Below are positions 51,901 to 63,900 of a stretch of DNA of 64,000 nt, one piece after another. The position numbers and the translations under genes are program-made. The first letter of the stretch is position 1, and each line of letters opens with the position of its first letter. Source of the stretch: Toxoplasma gondii ME49 (lineage: Eukaryota; Apicomplexa; Conoidasida; Eucoccidiorida; Sarcocystidae). The stretch is taken from NCBI RefSeq assembly GCF_000006565.2, contig NC_031468.1, positions 310,001-374,000 on the forward strand, read 5' to 3'. Below the pieces are notes generated by a model. It made no database searches and was not told where the DNA came from. It saw only the letters and a list, made by a program, of their open reading frames with translations.

Positions 51901-54900
51901 AGGTGCAAAAGAGAGATACATGTTTCCTTCCTCGTAGGCTCCCGTGTTATGTGGACAACAAAACACAATTTTCAAACAATTTCTGCGTTCTGTTGGCGCT
52001 GTTTTACGCTGCATCCCTGCATTACACCTTAGAGGCGGGAGATCGGAGAAAGAATGCCTAGACTGCCCAGCCGGTTTCTATTGCAGTGGGACAGGCAAAG
52101 AGGAACCGACAGGAACCTGTGATCCAGGCAAGTACACCGCTGTTCAGAGAGGCACGGAATGCGGAGGGAACACTTGTGAGTGCGGAAATGGAGTCCGGAC
52201 TATATCAGCGAGAGTGCGTAGCCTTGATAGAGAATACGTAACAGCCAAGGAAACCGAGACTATGCCAGGTGCGCGTGAGGAGAGCTCAATCGCTTCATCT
52301 ACAACGAGACCGTCCAGCGAACAATCAGACTAAATGTATGTAGAAAACCAATTAGACAAGACATATACTTGTTTCCTCTTCTAAAAAATAATGTCTTACA
52401 CTCACGGTTCCCGTGCGCGTCTCCGCACAAGAAACGTTTCGCCTGAGCACTTCCCGTTCTTCGTATGCAGTTGAGTTCCTGCCTTTTGGAGAGAGAAGGT
52501 CTGTTTGTGTCCGGAGTCATTTCTCCCCCACGTCAACACTGAATGGTTGCGGCATCGCAGGGGCACTCCTACCCTTCACTACTGAACACTTTCTCCGATG
52601 TATGTTTCAAACATGTCTGTTTCAAACAGGTTACTTTTGTGCGAAGGGAGCAAACTCCGCTCAACACGCTGCATGCCCTGGAGGCCACTACTGCCCTCGG
52701 GGAGCAGTGGAAGCTATTCCCTGCCCAGCTGGTACTGTGCAGCCTGATTCAGGGCAGGAGTCCTGTCTTCCATGCAGCACAGGTACGACGTAGAGGAGGG
52801 TCGACAGGTGTGCTGAGAAGCGCAAACGCTAGACAAGGAGATTATACGTGGAGGAAACATCTATTAGCAGCCCAGGACACACCACAGGTCACAAGAGCTT
52901 GCACGTGGCTGTGCGACGTTACAGTCTCGTGGGTGCCTGATGTGTGTCTCTTGTTCGTTCTGTCGCTACACATGTGTACTAGATGCTTATATATATACAT
53001 ACATGCGAGGCGGGCAGGTGTGGAGGTGAACAATCGAACAGATATATGGGGACCCATAGCTGATCGCATGCACATCTATTCCCACGGGTTGGCTTGGGGA
53101 AATGTCTGCATGTACGCGGCTTCCCACGTGTTGGATGCCTGGGATGCGTTATTGTTTACAGCCACTGTGGAGCTGTATCACCAACAACAAATATATTTTG
53201 AACCCACTGCATTAAGCGTCAGCTTTTTATTGCCGTTTTGTTTAGCCCCAGATAAGACGCTTGTCACGGAGGTTGTTTTCTTAGTCGGCGTGAGATCCGA
53301 ACAAGCATCTGGCCAAACTGATGTCAACTTCTTCTCCATATTGTGCGTGCCTCCAGGCAACTACTGTGAATTTGGCGCCATGGAAGGAAAACCTTGTCCG
53401 GCAGGGTATTACTGCCCGTCTGCGTCCGGAACGGGTACATCTTTCCCTTGTCCAATTGGAACTTTTTCAGCTCAGGAAGGGGTTACCAGTGCAGACACCT
53501 GTACCAAGTGCTTGGCCGGCCATTTCTGCGATGTTCCAGGCCTAACAAAGCCTGTCGGAAAATGCCTTCCAGGTATGACAGCAGCTTTTAACCAGCGTTT
53601 GACATCTGTTTCAATAAATGTCTTCTGCATGGATGGTGGAAGTGATTCCAACAATAAAAAACTGTCTCACCTTTGATACCTTTTTAAACGCGTAAGATCA
53701 CTAGCATGGCACGGCCTTACGCATGCTCCTGTCACTAATCATCCATGGCAACTCTGATTCATGGCTGTTGTGTGCGTTTTTCAACTATGTATCCCCTGTA
53801 CATATTTGAAGTTGTATGCGGACCTGAAAGCAATAAGGTAATCCTAGGAGAGGCTTCCGGAGATAGCGAAGCTCCTTCAAGACCTTTGTTTATAATTTCT
53901 ACGGGGGTATTGCTTTCCTGTGAAAGTCACAGGGCTGAGTCAACCTATGCTATTCTCATACCCTGCCAGACTGGTATCGCCTGTGTAGCGGCTGCATTCG
54001 CCGACATTCGATTCTACTCCTTTCGTCCTTCAGGGTATTACTGCCCTGTAGGGACGGGTCTCCGATATCCCAAGACATTTTGTCCCCCTGGGTCCTATTG
54101 CCCGAGAGGGTCTTCCCAACCCACCGATTGCCCAGCAAACTACTACTGTGACACTTCCCGACTGTCGGAGCCCACGGCCGCATGTTCACCGGGGTTCATT
54201 TGCGGCGCCCGATCTACTACGCCGACTCCAACGCAAGCGATCAGCGGCAGTGCCTGCTCCGAGAATCTACAAGGCTACAAGTGTCCAGCAGGTTACTACT
54301 GTCCACCAGGTACTGTTGGAGGACGTTTTTGCACGGAACCAAGGAAGGCGGGCTAGATAAAGATACAATTTTATCTCTGAGTGGCAGCGGTTTTTAACAG
54401 CTAGCACCTGTGTTCCCCATATCCGAAGTGTTTTTCGGCACGTGGTTCATTTAGGGTTGCGATACACTCCTAGTTGTAACCATCACACTCTGAAAAAGTC
54501 TCTTGTTCCCACACCCTATGGGCGTACATGTTTTTGGACTGTGTTTGCTGAGACTCAGTGCAACCGCTGGTGGCGTGCATGGGCCAACGGTGACAGACGC
54601 AAATATCTTCGATACTTACACGACTTTATAGTGACAGCGAAGTGCCACGCTGCGCACACCTTGAAGCCTGACTGTTGTAACAGTGTGCATGTCAAGTTAC
54701 AGTCGCTGACTTCAGACGCGGTGTCACACCACAAGTGCTTATGCTCCGACTCATTCTCGCCACGCCACGGAATCTCGTTTGTTACCTAGCCAGACGAGTT
54801 GGGATTTTGCTGCTCTGCTCTTCTGTTCTTGCCTTCTGCTCCTGTGCCCCTGCATCCTTATTTCAGTCTTGACTCGCCTCGTGGCGGGTGTCGGTTACCC

Positions 54901-57900
54901 CGGCAAATCGGCAGAAGGAGTAGATGCGAGCAAGGCCTTCTTAAATGGTCCCCAAGATGCTGTACGTACCAGCAACGGCGACATCTTCATTGCTGACACA
55001 GGGAACCAACGAGTTGCACGACTCGATGCCGTCACGGGTGAGTCTTCTAAAGTGGAATACAAGCGTGCATTATAGGACAGGGATGCAAGTGAAGTATAGA
55101 CTGAGGACAACCCAGAAGGGCCTTTGCTCTTGTCAGAGAAAGGGATGTTCAGTTCACTTCGAAGGGTAAAGAGCAGGATGAACCCCAAAATGACACGCAT
55201 GCAAGAAGGTCGGACTGGCAGTCGAGCAAGCATGTGTGCGGCGTAAATGTGATCACGGGGTTTGACTACATTGGAAGACATTCCACATAGCCGCTCCTAC
55301 TTTCCAGTTGAACAGCATGGACAGGTCTCGTCCGACACTGCCACGCATGCTTGCGTTTCCCAGAAGAATGTTCCAATGCGCGCTGTCGACTGAGTTGATA
55401 GCCGAGTGGGACTTCTTGTGTGTACGAGGACCTGGATGTTGGTGGAAGGAGGTCCTATTCACTACGCAGGCCTGGAGACCTCGGATCAGAAGAGGGTGGC
55501 AGCGATGTCTTATGGTTTGTGTCGCCATTTCCTTCTCAGGGGAAGTAACAACCTACATAGGCCAGGGATTGCGTCAAGGAGATTCGAGCTGGATTCTAAC
55601 TGCTAAACCAACAAGACTTGCACTGTCGCCCAACCAAGAAACGTTGTACATATTATATTCCGGTAAGAGAGCCCTACTGCTGGGATCCCAAAAACGCTTG
55701 ACTCGGCCGGGACGCTTCTCTTGAGATATTTCCAGCGACAGCGTGCGAGACTGATGGAACCAAATTAGTTCGAACAACTACGATCGTGGTCTGGCGAACG
55801 GAAACACTAGCCACGCCCCGGCAGGCGGAAACTGGTTACTTCATCTCCAACTCTTCGAATGCTTGTGAAGTTGTCTATTTGCCCTTCCAGAAGCTAAAGA
55901 CCGGCATGCTTCGTAGAACATTTATGGTTTTCCTTGGCTCTTTGTCCAGCAGAAGCTGCCTCGTTCACTGTAGGTGCGGTGGCCTACAGAAGGAAGGCCT
56001 GGCCTGTCCCTCTGCACAACCAGAGCAACTCGTGACCCCATTTGGCACTGCAAAAGCCCCGGACTAGTGCTGTCATGGTCTCTTCCACTTGCGCTACTCT
56101 GCACAAGACGTAGCTACTGATTCTCTCACAGATGTCGCTTCCATCATTCTTACACTTGGCACACCTGCTTCCGCTGCATATCCCAGAAGCGCTCCTGATG
56201 TGTTTGTGTATGGGTAGATGTTGCAAGGGTGGTCCAACATACGCTCTCGAACGCCAAGACGACGGAGGTCGTAGACGCTAGGGGCTGCAGTTCCCCTCAG
56301 GGGTTTGCTGTGGATCCTACTGGGTCTGCCTTATACGTTGCTGACACGGGGAATAATCGGATCAGGAAAGTCCCGGTGGCCCCGCCAAGCAGAGCAACAG
56401 ATCTCTTCGGTCAGGCCCAGACAGGTGAGGTTGGGAGCAGGGAAGTACGCAGAAAGTGAGAGGCCTCGACAAGGTGGGGTTTCCTGTATCTCTCTTTTAT
56501 TCACATACTTATGTTTCTGTGAGCGAATACACCCGTTTGTGCAAGACTGCGCACACGCACATACGTAGGACCTGCGTTACTGGCCAGTGATATACTTCAA
56601 GGACGAGAAAAGAGCGTCAGGCTGGTTGTCGAGCTCGCGAACGCAAACACTGAATGGCAGTCACTTCACACGAATTCGGACATTTGACTACAGCGGTCAC
56701 GGCGAATCAACAACGACAAGGAATTCGAGACGTGACAGTGATTTACATCCAGCCACATGTATAATATGAGAAGTTACAAATGAATTACAAATAAATGCGC
56801 CTTCGGTATTCACCAGCGCGTTTTGTTTCATATTTTTATGCCCCCGTAGCGTGGTGTTGTAGGCGAACTGTGGGAGATACACACTGTGGAGCCAAGGTAC
56901 CGGAAGTTAGACAACGGGGAAGCATAGTCCAACAGACACGCCGCGGCATACATGAGAAGGAAGTGAAAAGCTCTGGACTCGCAAACTTCTCAGTCACTCC
57001 AACCAGTCGTCCACAAAGGACATTCGTCTGTCCCTTGTGTGGACACACCAGACACCGCCGACAACCCACCCGATCAGGGGCCGAAGCTGGACAGGCCTTC
57101 AGCCGTCTGGGTTAGTTCGAATGGCGTCGTTTATATCGCAGACGCAGGAAACGGAAGGGTAAGTGCCACAAGCGTTCGGACTGCGAGGGGTTCTCCGGCT
57201 CTAAACGACTGGGGTCTAGGCAACGATCTGCAACGGAATGCAGCAAATGCGCAATAGTCCCAGTGTGCGCTTCGGCTTTCTTTTTTCGACAGCTCCAATC
57301 TAATGTTGCAGCACATTGCCAGCAGACGCGAATGAGCCACATCCTTGCGAGCGAAACAGACCTATATAAACATGTTTTCTTAGAGACTTGAAAGACCTCC
57401 GTGGCCGTGTGTGTCACCGAAAACAGGCAGAGTGTGCCAAGGAGAGGCACATACCATTTGAACTTTTTGGTTCGCTTCCGATTTCTTAATGCTGACAGCA
57501 CGGGGGCCCCTGATGCAGTTCACATACAGCTTCGCTTTCGTTCTTCCCTTGTCATCGCTAATCCCACGAGCAACGCGCCCTTGGAGCTAACACCGGTTCT
57601 CCTTAACCTCATCGACCTGTCTATCTATATTCGGTCTTCGGAGTTTCTGAAATTCGCTGTAAACCTCAGATTCGAAGGTTTCAGCAAGCTGCCGGACCGC
57701 AGAGTGGTGCACAGCTGACGACAATCGTTGGAGGGCCCGTGGCGGGCGTCAAACTGGAATCTCCTGTTGCCGTCACAGGCTTTGAAGCTGGTGGAGTAAG
57801 TTGCGCTTCGCTATCCTGTGTACGCGGATGCGCTCCTACGTCTAAGCCCTTTTTCTTGCTCCTCCCCATCTGGGCAAATACTTTGCGTTGAAGCTGGGAT

Positions 57901-60900
57901 ACACAGCAAGGAATGCAGCAAAGCACAACGGAGACCTATGCTGTGAGCATCCGAGGCAAAGTCCGCATGTTTGACTACCCTTGCCATTACCGCATTTGTG
58001 CGAATGCCTCCAGAAAGTGTTCCTCGTCGCCTACGACGCTGGCGTTCAAATGTGAGTCGATGGTCGCACAGGCACACATACTGGTGTGTTGCATTGCAGC
58101 AGAGAGACTGTATACGTGTAAACTGACTCCCTGTAAATTTGCCTGCTTACTTCAGTCTGAAGACAACCGCCCGCTTTTCGTGTCTCCAGTATCTGAACAT
58201 CGCCAGTAACAGCGACGGTGAAATAGCGAGTTTCTCCGAGTTTCGTAATCAACTGTTTATCTTCCTCTCTCAGAGTTTCTATAAACTTCCCAGATAAACA
58301 TGGGCTTTAGGGCTCCTGACATCCACTCGCGGTCTTCAGCATGGGTGCCGTTTCGTGGCTGCTTACAAGAATTCGAGTTCCTTCACTGCTGTATCTTTGT
58401 AACTGCACTTGGCCCTACACCCGTTTTCGAATTCGTCATACCCTGTTTCTTGAAGAAGTCGGGTATTCCTAAAGTGCACTCCGAAAACTTTTCCTTCGCT
58501 CCGGCGTTCCAGGGTCTTGAAGATTGACACTTCCGAGTCCACGCCAACGAAGGTGGATTTGTTTGACGCCTCGCGTGCTGGAAATGGTCACGTTGACTCC
58601 CAAATCCAATCACGATTCGGCAGCGTGCAAATGGAAACACCCGTACGCAAGTTGGTAGTGTCGAACCGTCAACTGCATGTTCATCTGTGTCTGCTCAAAC
58701 CTGTTCCCCAGCAGTAACAACCCAACTGAAGTCAACGCTAATAGGGTCACTGTCTAACTGTTTTGGCATTTGTCAGTCTCTATATGAATGTACATAGCTG
58801 TATAAAATCAGTTTTTTTGTCTCTCCATCTGTCTGTCTACGGATCCTTTCACTGGTCTGTGTTCTCGATTCAAACCGCGACACGCTCGAGGTATCCATCT
58901 GATCATTCAGTATGTCACTTCGTCTTTGCTTTCGTCGGATTCACATTCGTATCCTATTCATCCCGTGAGCTCTGTAGGTCACGTGTCCATCCACCTGCTT
59001 GTATCACAGTCGTTGAAGCCCGCGCTGTCTGTACGCTACCACACAAGCCACCATTTCATCGCCTATACGTTTGCGTATATACATATATATATATATATCA
59101 ATGCGTCTACCAACTTGACTGTTTCCTTTGTTTCTCCACTTAACCACTCTGGGGTCCTTCCCGCGTACACTCTTATCGGTCGCAGGTCCGGGTATCCGTG
59201 CGTGGTCCGTTGTCCGCATGGATATTCACCTGTGAGGATGTGAATGGGATGGGACTAAGCAACAGCTGATTTTTCTTCGCATCTGTATGCCTGCCCGTGT
59301 TGACTACCGACTTCACTGTCCTGTCTTTTGCCTCGAACACTGTCAATGCCCACACTCACAAGCAACCTATGCAGTCCGAGCCTGCCGGTAGCCCAGAGGC
59401 CATATGAATGCTTCGCTTTCCAGTTCATTCATGCATGGCCCCGTCCTGTTACCCTACCTGTTCCCGTGTCCCGCAGACAGGAGACACTGTAGCTGTACTT
59501 TTTGGTGATCCAGAACGTCACCGCATTCGTCGTATATTCCTCAACCCCGACTACGAAGAGCCCGTCGGCAAGAAGGTTCCCTGCCCCGCAGGGACCTACC
59601 TGGACTACGATGGCGCCTATGCCGAAAGCCACTGCAAGGAGTGCCCCGCCGGGAAATATTGCCGGGGGACAGGACTGACGCAACCAACTGGTGACTGCGC
59701 TGGCGGGTTTACTTGCGATGCGAGGTCGGAGCAGCCTGAAGGAACACCTTGCCCGGTCGGCCACTTTTGTCCTGCTTCGTCGGGTGCGTCGGCGAGCCGC
59801 TGAGAGAGAGAAAGTCGACTAAGCGAATACACGCGGTACAACGCATCTGCCATCGGATCTGTCAAACACAGAGTCTTGGGTCTCTGCTTTCCACAGCTCA
59901 GAACCGTAGCAGATGGAAGCTGCGCTCGGACACGGCTCTGAGTCGCGCACTCGTCCCGCTGCTCTGCCTACTACCACCGAATACGCGTCAAGGTCACTTC
60001 GTGCAGGGATAGGAAAGACACTCATGAGACACGAGCACGTAGAAGCAGAACTGACTAAGAAGAAGAGTGGCAGAAAAGGAAAAAGCAAGCCTTTGAATAG
60101 GGCATCTTATTCACGTAACAAAGGCACTCAATGGAGTTTTGCTGCGGTGTTGCCGCAAGCAGATATATGAATTTGAGTCAAAAGTCAAACGAGCGTATTG
60201 GTGAAGATTCAGACGGAAAAGATCGTGGCACTCCCCATCGACTCTGCGTTCACCTTCTACTAGTCCTTTTTGCATACACGACTGTAGACTGTATTGATGC
60301 AAATTGATGTGTCAACATATGCATCTGAGTTGTTTAGGGTGCGGATCGTACCTGAAGTGGATTGGGGTCACCAGGGGTTCAAACGAACTTGCTTCAGAAG
60401 CGCGGTTTCCCCCTTCTCGCTGCCACTCGGCTGTCTGCATGCCGCTGTAGGACTAGGGACTGTACGAGAAGCTCTCGTTTCTCGAACTGTGACTCCCTAA
60501 GTATTCCTAGTCGTTTTTTGCAGTTTTTGTATGAATATGCAGGCGCTTCAGATACGCAGCGGAATTTAGCCTTCAGAAAATCTGTGTTCACGCCCTTCGC
60601 CTACGGCCGGTCCGCTGCATCGGCTGTAACCGATGGTGATTTCTCAGAAGCTTCTTCGTGGCCTCTCCCGAGTCTTAGCTCCAGGATATATCCTTTCCGT
60701 CCATCTGCATCACGTGCTGCACTGCCTGGAGAGGACATTTTCGTCATTGATGTCGTGGAAGAATCGGAAATCAAGAGCGTCGAGCTTCACACGGGTCGCC
60801 CCTACGATCTAGCAGTAGGGAAAAGCTGATAGCAGTCGGGACAGAAGTCGGCCTCTGAAGTTACTTGCTTCATCTGAAGTTCTTGTTAATGTCGGATCCT

Positions 60901-63900
60901 AGATGTGCTTGCCAACCGCCCCAGTAGTGACAAACTGCCTATGAACGGCATCTGACTTGTCTGTAAACGTATGAGGGAGGGCAAAGACTTAGGAAACGCA
61001 GTGCCTCTACATCCGGCAGCTTCGTCTTCACCGCATGCACTTGTTCTGCGAATGCAATTTAGTGTGGCAATCAAGGCAGGCGAAGTCGATGCATGCACAT
61101 GAGCTCGAAACGTATCAAATTGCGAGTTCACCACCTCCAATTTATCTGCACGCTTCTCTGTTTTGCACGGGGTTTCCTGCGCGCATTCAGGCTGTGGATG
61201 ACGTGTCAGCTTGGTGCTGGGACAAAGAAGCATTGACGTGGAAAGGGATAGAATTTCACGACAAATTGACGGAGCCTGGCATGCTTCGGCTTGTTCTCAC
61301 CAACACAGCCAAATCTTCCAAGATAGCCCTTCAAGTTTCTGGAGAGAACGATTCACCGGTGCTGATTCGCGAGGTTGTTCTGCGGGCAGACTCCACCCAA
61401 ACAGGCACGCAGAAACACATACTTCAATTATGGGCAATGTGGAAAAACTTAAGGCGTGCGTGTGATGGTTGACGGACTCTCAAGTACATGCGGACCACTG
61501 CATGCGTGGAAGACGAACCCGAACTCGCTGAACCAGCAAGCGAATTGCTGTGACATGCCACGCATGTGATAGCTTACCAAAACATTATCTCGTCAACCGG
61601 CGCTGTTGTTCTTTGAATCGGCTTACACAAGGCGGTGTGTTTTCACTTTTTTCCTGCAGCTTTCCTGCTTCCCTCGATTGCCTTCTCTTCTACGTTCAGG
61701 GTTCGTGACCTCAGTCGCACAGATTCTGCAGTCTCAGTTCGGTTTGAGCAGCAGGTGCCTACGGTTCTTTCCACCTGGTCCTATGGTTATCCGAGCCTCT
61801 CCTATTTGCCGAGTCGCACCTTCACGCTGTATCGGTATCTCAACGACCGCTGTCTGATGCGTCTGCTGACTTCCTGTCGCTTTTCATTTTCTCTGTCCGT
61901 GGCTGTTCCGTTCAGAACTCCCGTCGAAGGTTGCACAGCCTTGCCCGCCTGGAACGTACCAAGATGAGCAAAGGCAGACTGCATGCAAGCAGTGCCCAGC
62001 AGGCCAGTTCTGTTCTTCGTTCAAAACAGAGACTCCAACGCCCTGCCCAGAGGGTCACTACTGCCCACCAGGAACGGTCTCTCCCCATTTATTTCCGTGT
62101 CCTCTCGGCACGTTCTCCAATAAACAGGGTGTGGCCCGAGTCGACGAGTGCCAGCCTTGTCCTGCAGGCAGCTACTGCGCGTCTAGGGGTTTGACGCGCC
62201 CAACGGGCCTTTGCGATGCGGTACGGTCGAACACAGATGTCGAAACAGGTCTAGGGATACAGGAACTCCTCATATACTCTATAAAGGCCTCAGAGATATT
62301 GTGCATACACATGTCTGTTCTTCCACGCTCAGATGGAGTTGCGTTGACTGGGAAAACGCCCACATCCGTGTAAATGCGCAGTCATTTTCAGGCATCCCAG
62401 AATCAGATCGAAAACAGCGGTGTCTACGCCGATGTTCAAGTCTTGCGTTCCAAACATGCACTGGATTAGCGGTAAAGATGAATGTTTACATATGTATCCT
62501 CGGGCAGACTCATGAACCATGGACACACACACATGGATCACACTGTCCGGGATTTTCTTGTTTCGTTCCACAGATGTGTGTATGCGTTCGTCTCTCGGTC
62601 TGGACTCGTCTGTGTGTAGACTAGCGTGTAGCCTTGTGACAGACACAGACACACTCGTCATGTTGTCCTGCCACCCCCATGCTTGTAGAAGCGATATCGA
62701 AGAAACAATGAATGTGGATGGAAGATTCTGGGTTTATTCCTCTTTCATTTCCAGGGCCATTTGTGCACTGGGAAGTCTTGGCTAGCAGCTCCGACCGTCA
62801 CCTCTGTCAATCCCGACATCGTCGTGATGGAAGAAGGGCAACCAAGGCTTTTCTCAGGTTTCGGGATGCTCTGTCCAGTGGGTTTCTACTGCCTAGAGGG
62901 AGCACAGACACCGTCCGAATGCCCTGCGTACGTCGAATAAAAACCCACACTTCTGTTTTGAGAACTTCCAATGTGATCGGAGCCTTTAGTTTACCTGGGG
63001 GTAGCAGTCCATCTGATGGGCGTGTCTTCCCGCGCGTCTTTCTGCTTCTGTGAAGCATAAGAGGATTTTGGGGGCGCTGCATGACTACAACGATCACGTC
63101 CTCTCGTACATACATACGCGCTCGAGTCAGCGCTCGTAGATGACCAGATGCACAAGCGTGCACATCCACTCGATTTTGGTTCTCTTTGTCTTGCGAGTAT
63201 CCCCAGAAGCCACCGTTGGCCTGAAGCAGTCTGTGCGCTTCTTTTGTTGCCTGTTTGCTTACACAGAGGAAGACAGACGGCAGCAGCAGGAGCGATGAGA
63301 GAAGAGGAATGTGTTCCTTGCGAGCCGGGCTTCTACTGCCCGGAACCCGGCGTTTCGTTGCCTTGCGATGCGGGATACGTTTGCCTAGAGGGAGCGACAA
63401 CGGCAACGCCTGCAGATACGACGACAGGAAAGCAATGTGACGCAGGTTTTTACTGTCCACAAGGCTCCTTCAGGATGCTTGTAAGCCAACAAAGTGGACA
63501 AATGATGTAAGGGTATATAGGAGTCCCCCGTACCCGTCTTGGACAGTTTAACCCATCATTCGCGTCCGGTTCTGTCCGACTTTTCAGGCATGCATACACA
63601 CGTGTCGGACAGTGTCGTATTGATTCTGGGGTCCCTTTTTCACCTTGAAGCGTTTCGGGCTCTGCCACCAACGCATCTTTAGTCGAGGTCGACACTCTCA
63701 GGCTCACCGCCTGTAAAGGAAGATGGTGTCGCCACTGGAGCAGAGTGTGAATTTGGAGATCAGGGAGTTCCTCACTTAGCTGGCTTACGGCATGCTCCAC
63801 ACTTACAGATGAATGCAATCATAGGCAACAAGGTACGCCCAGGTCACGCGGTTCTGCCCGTGATACGTACCCTTCATTTTCTGCCTTCACAGCCCTGTAG

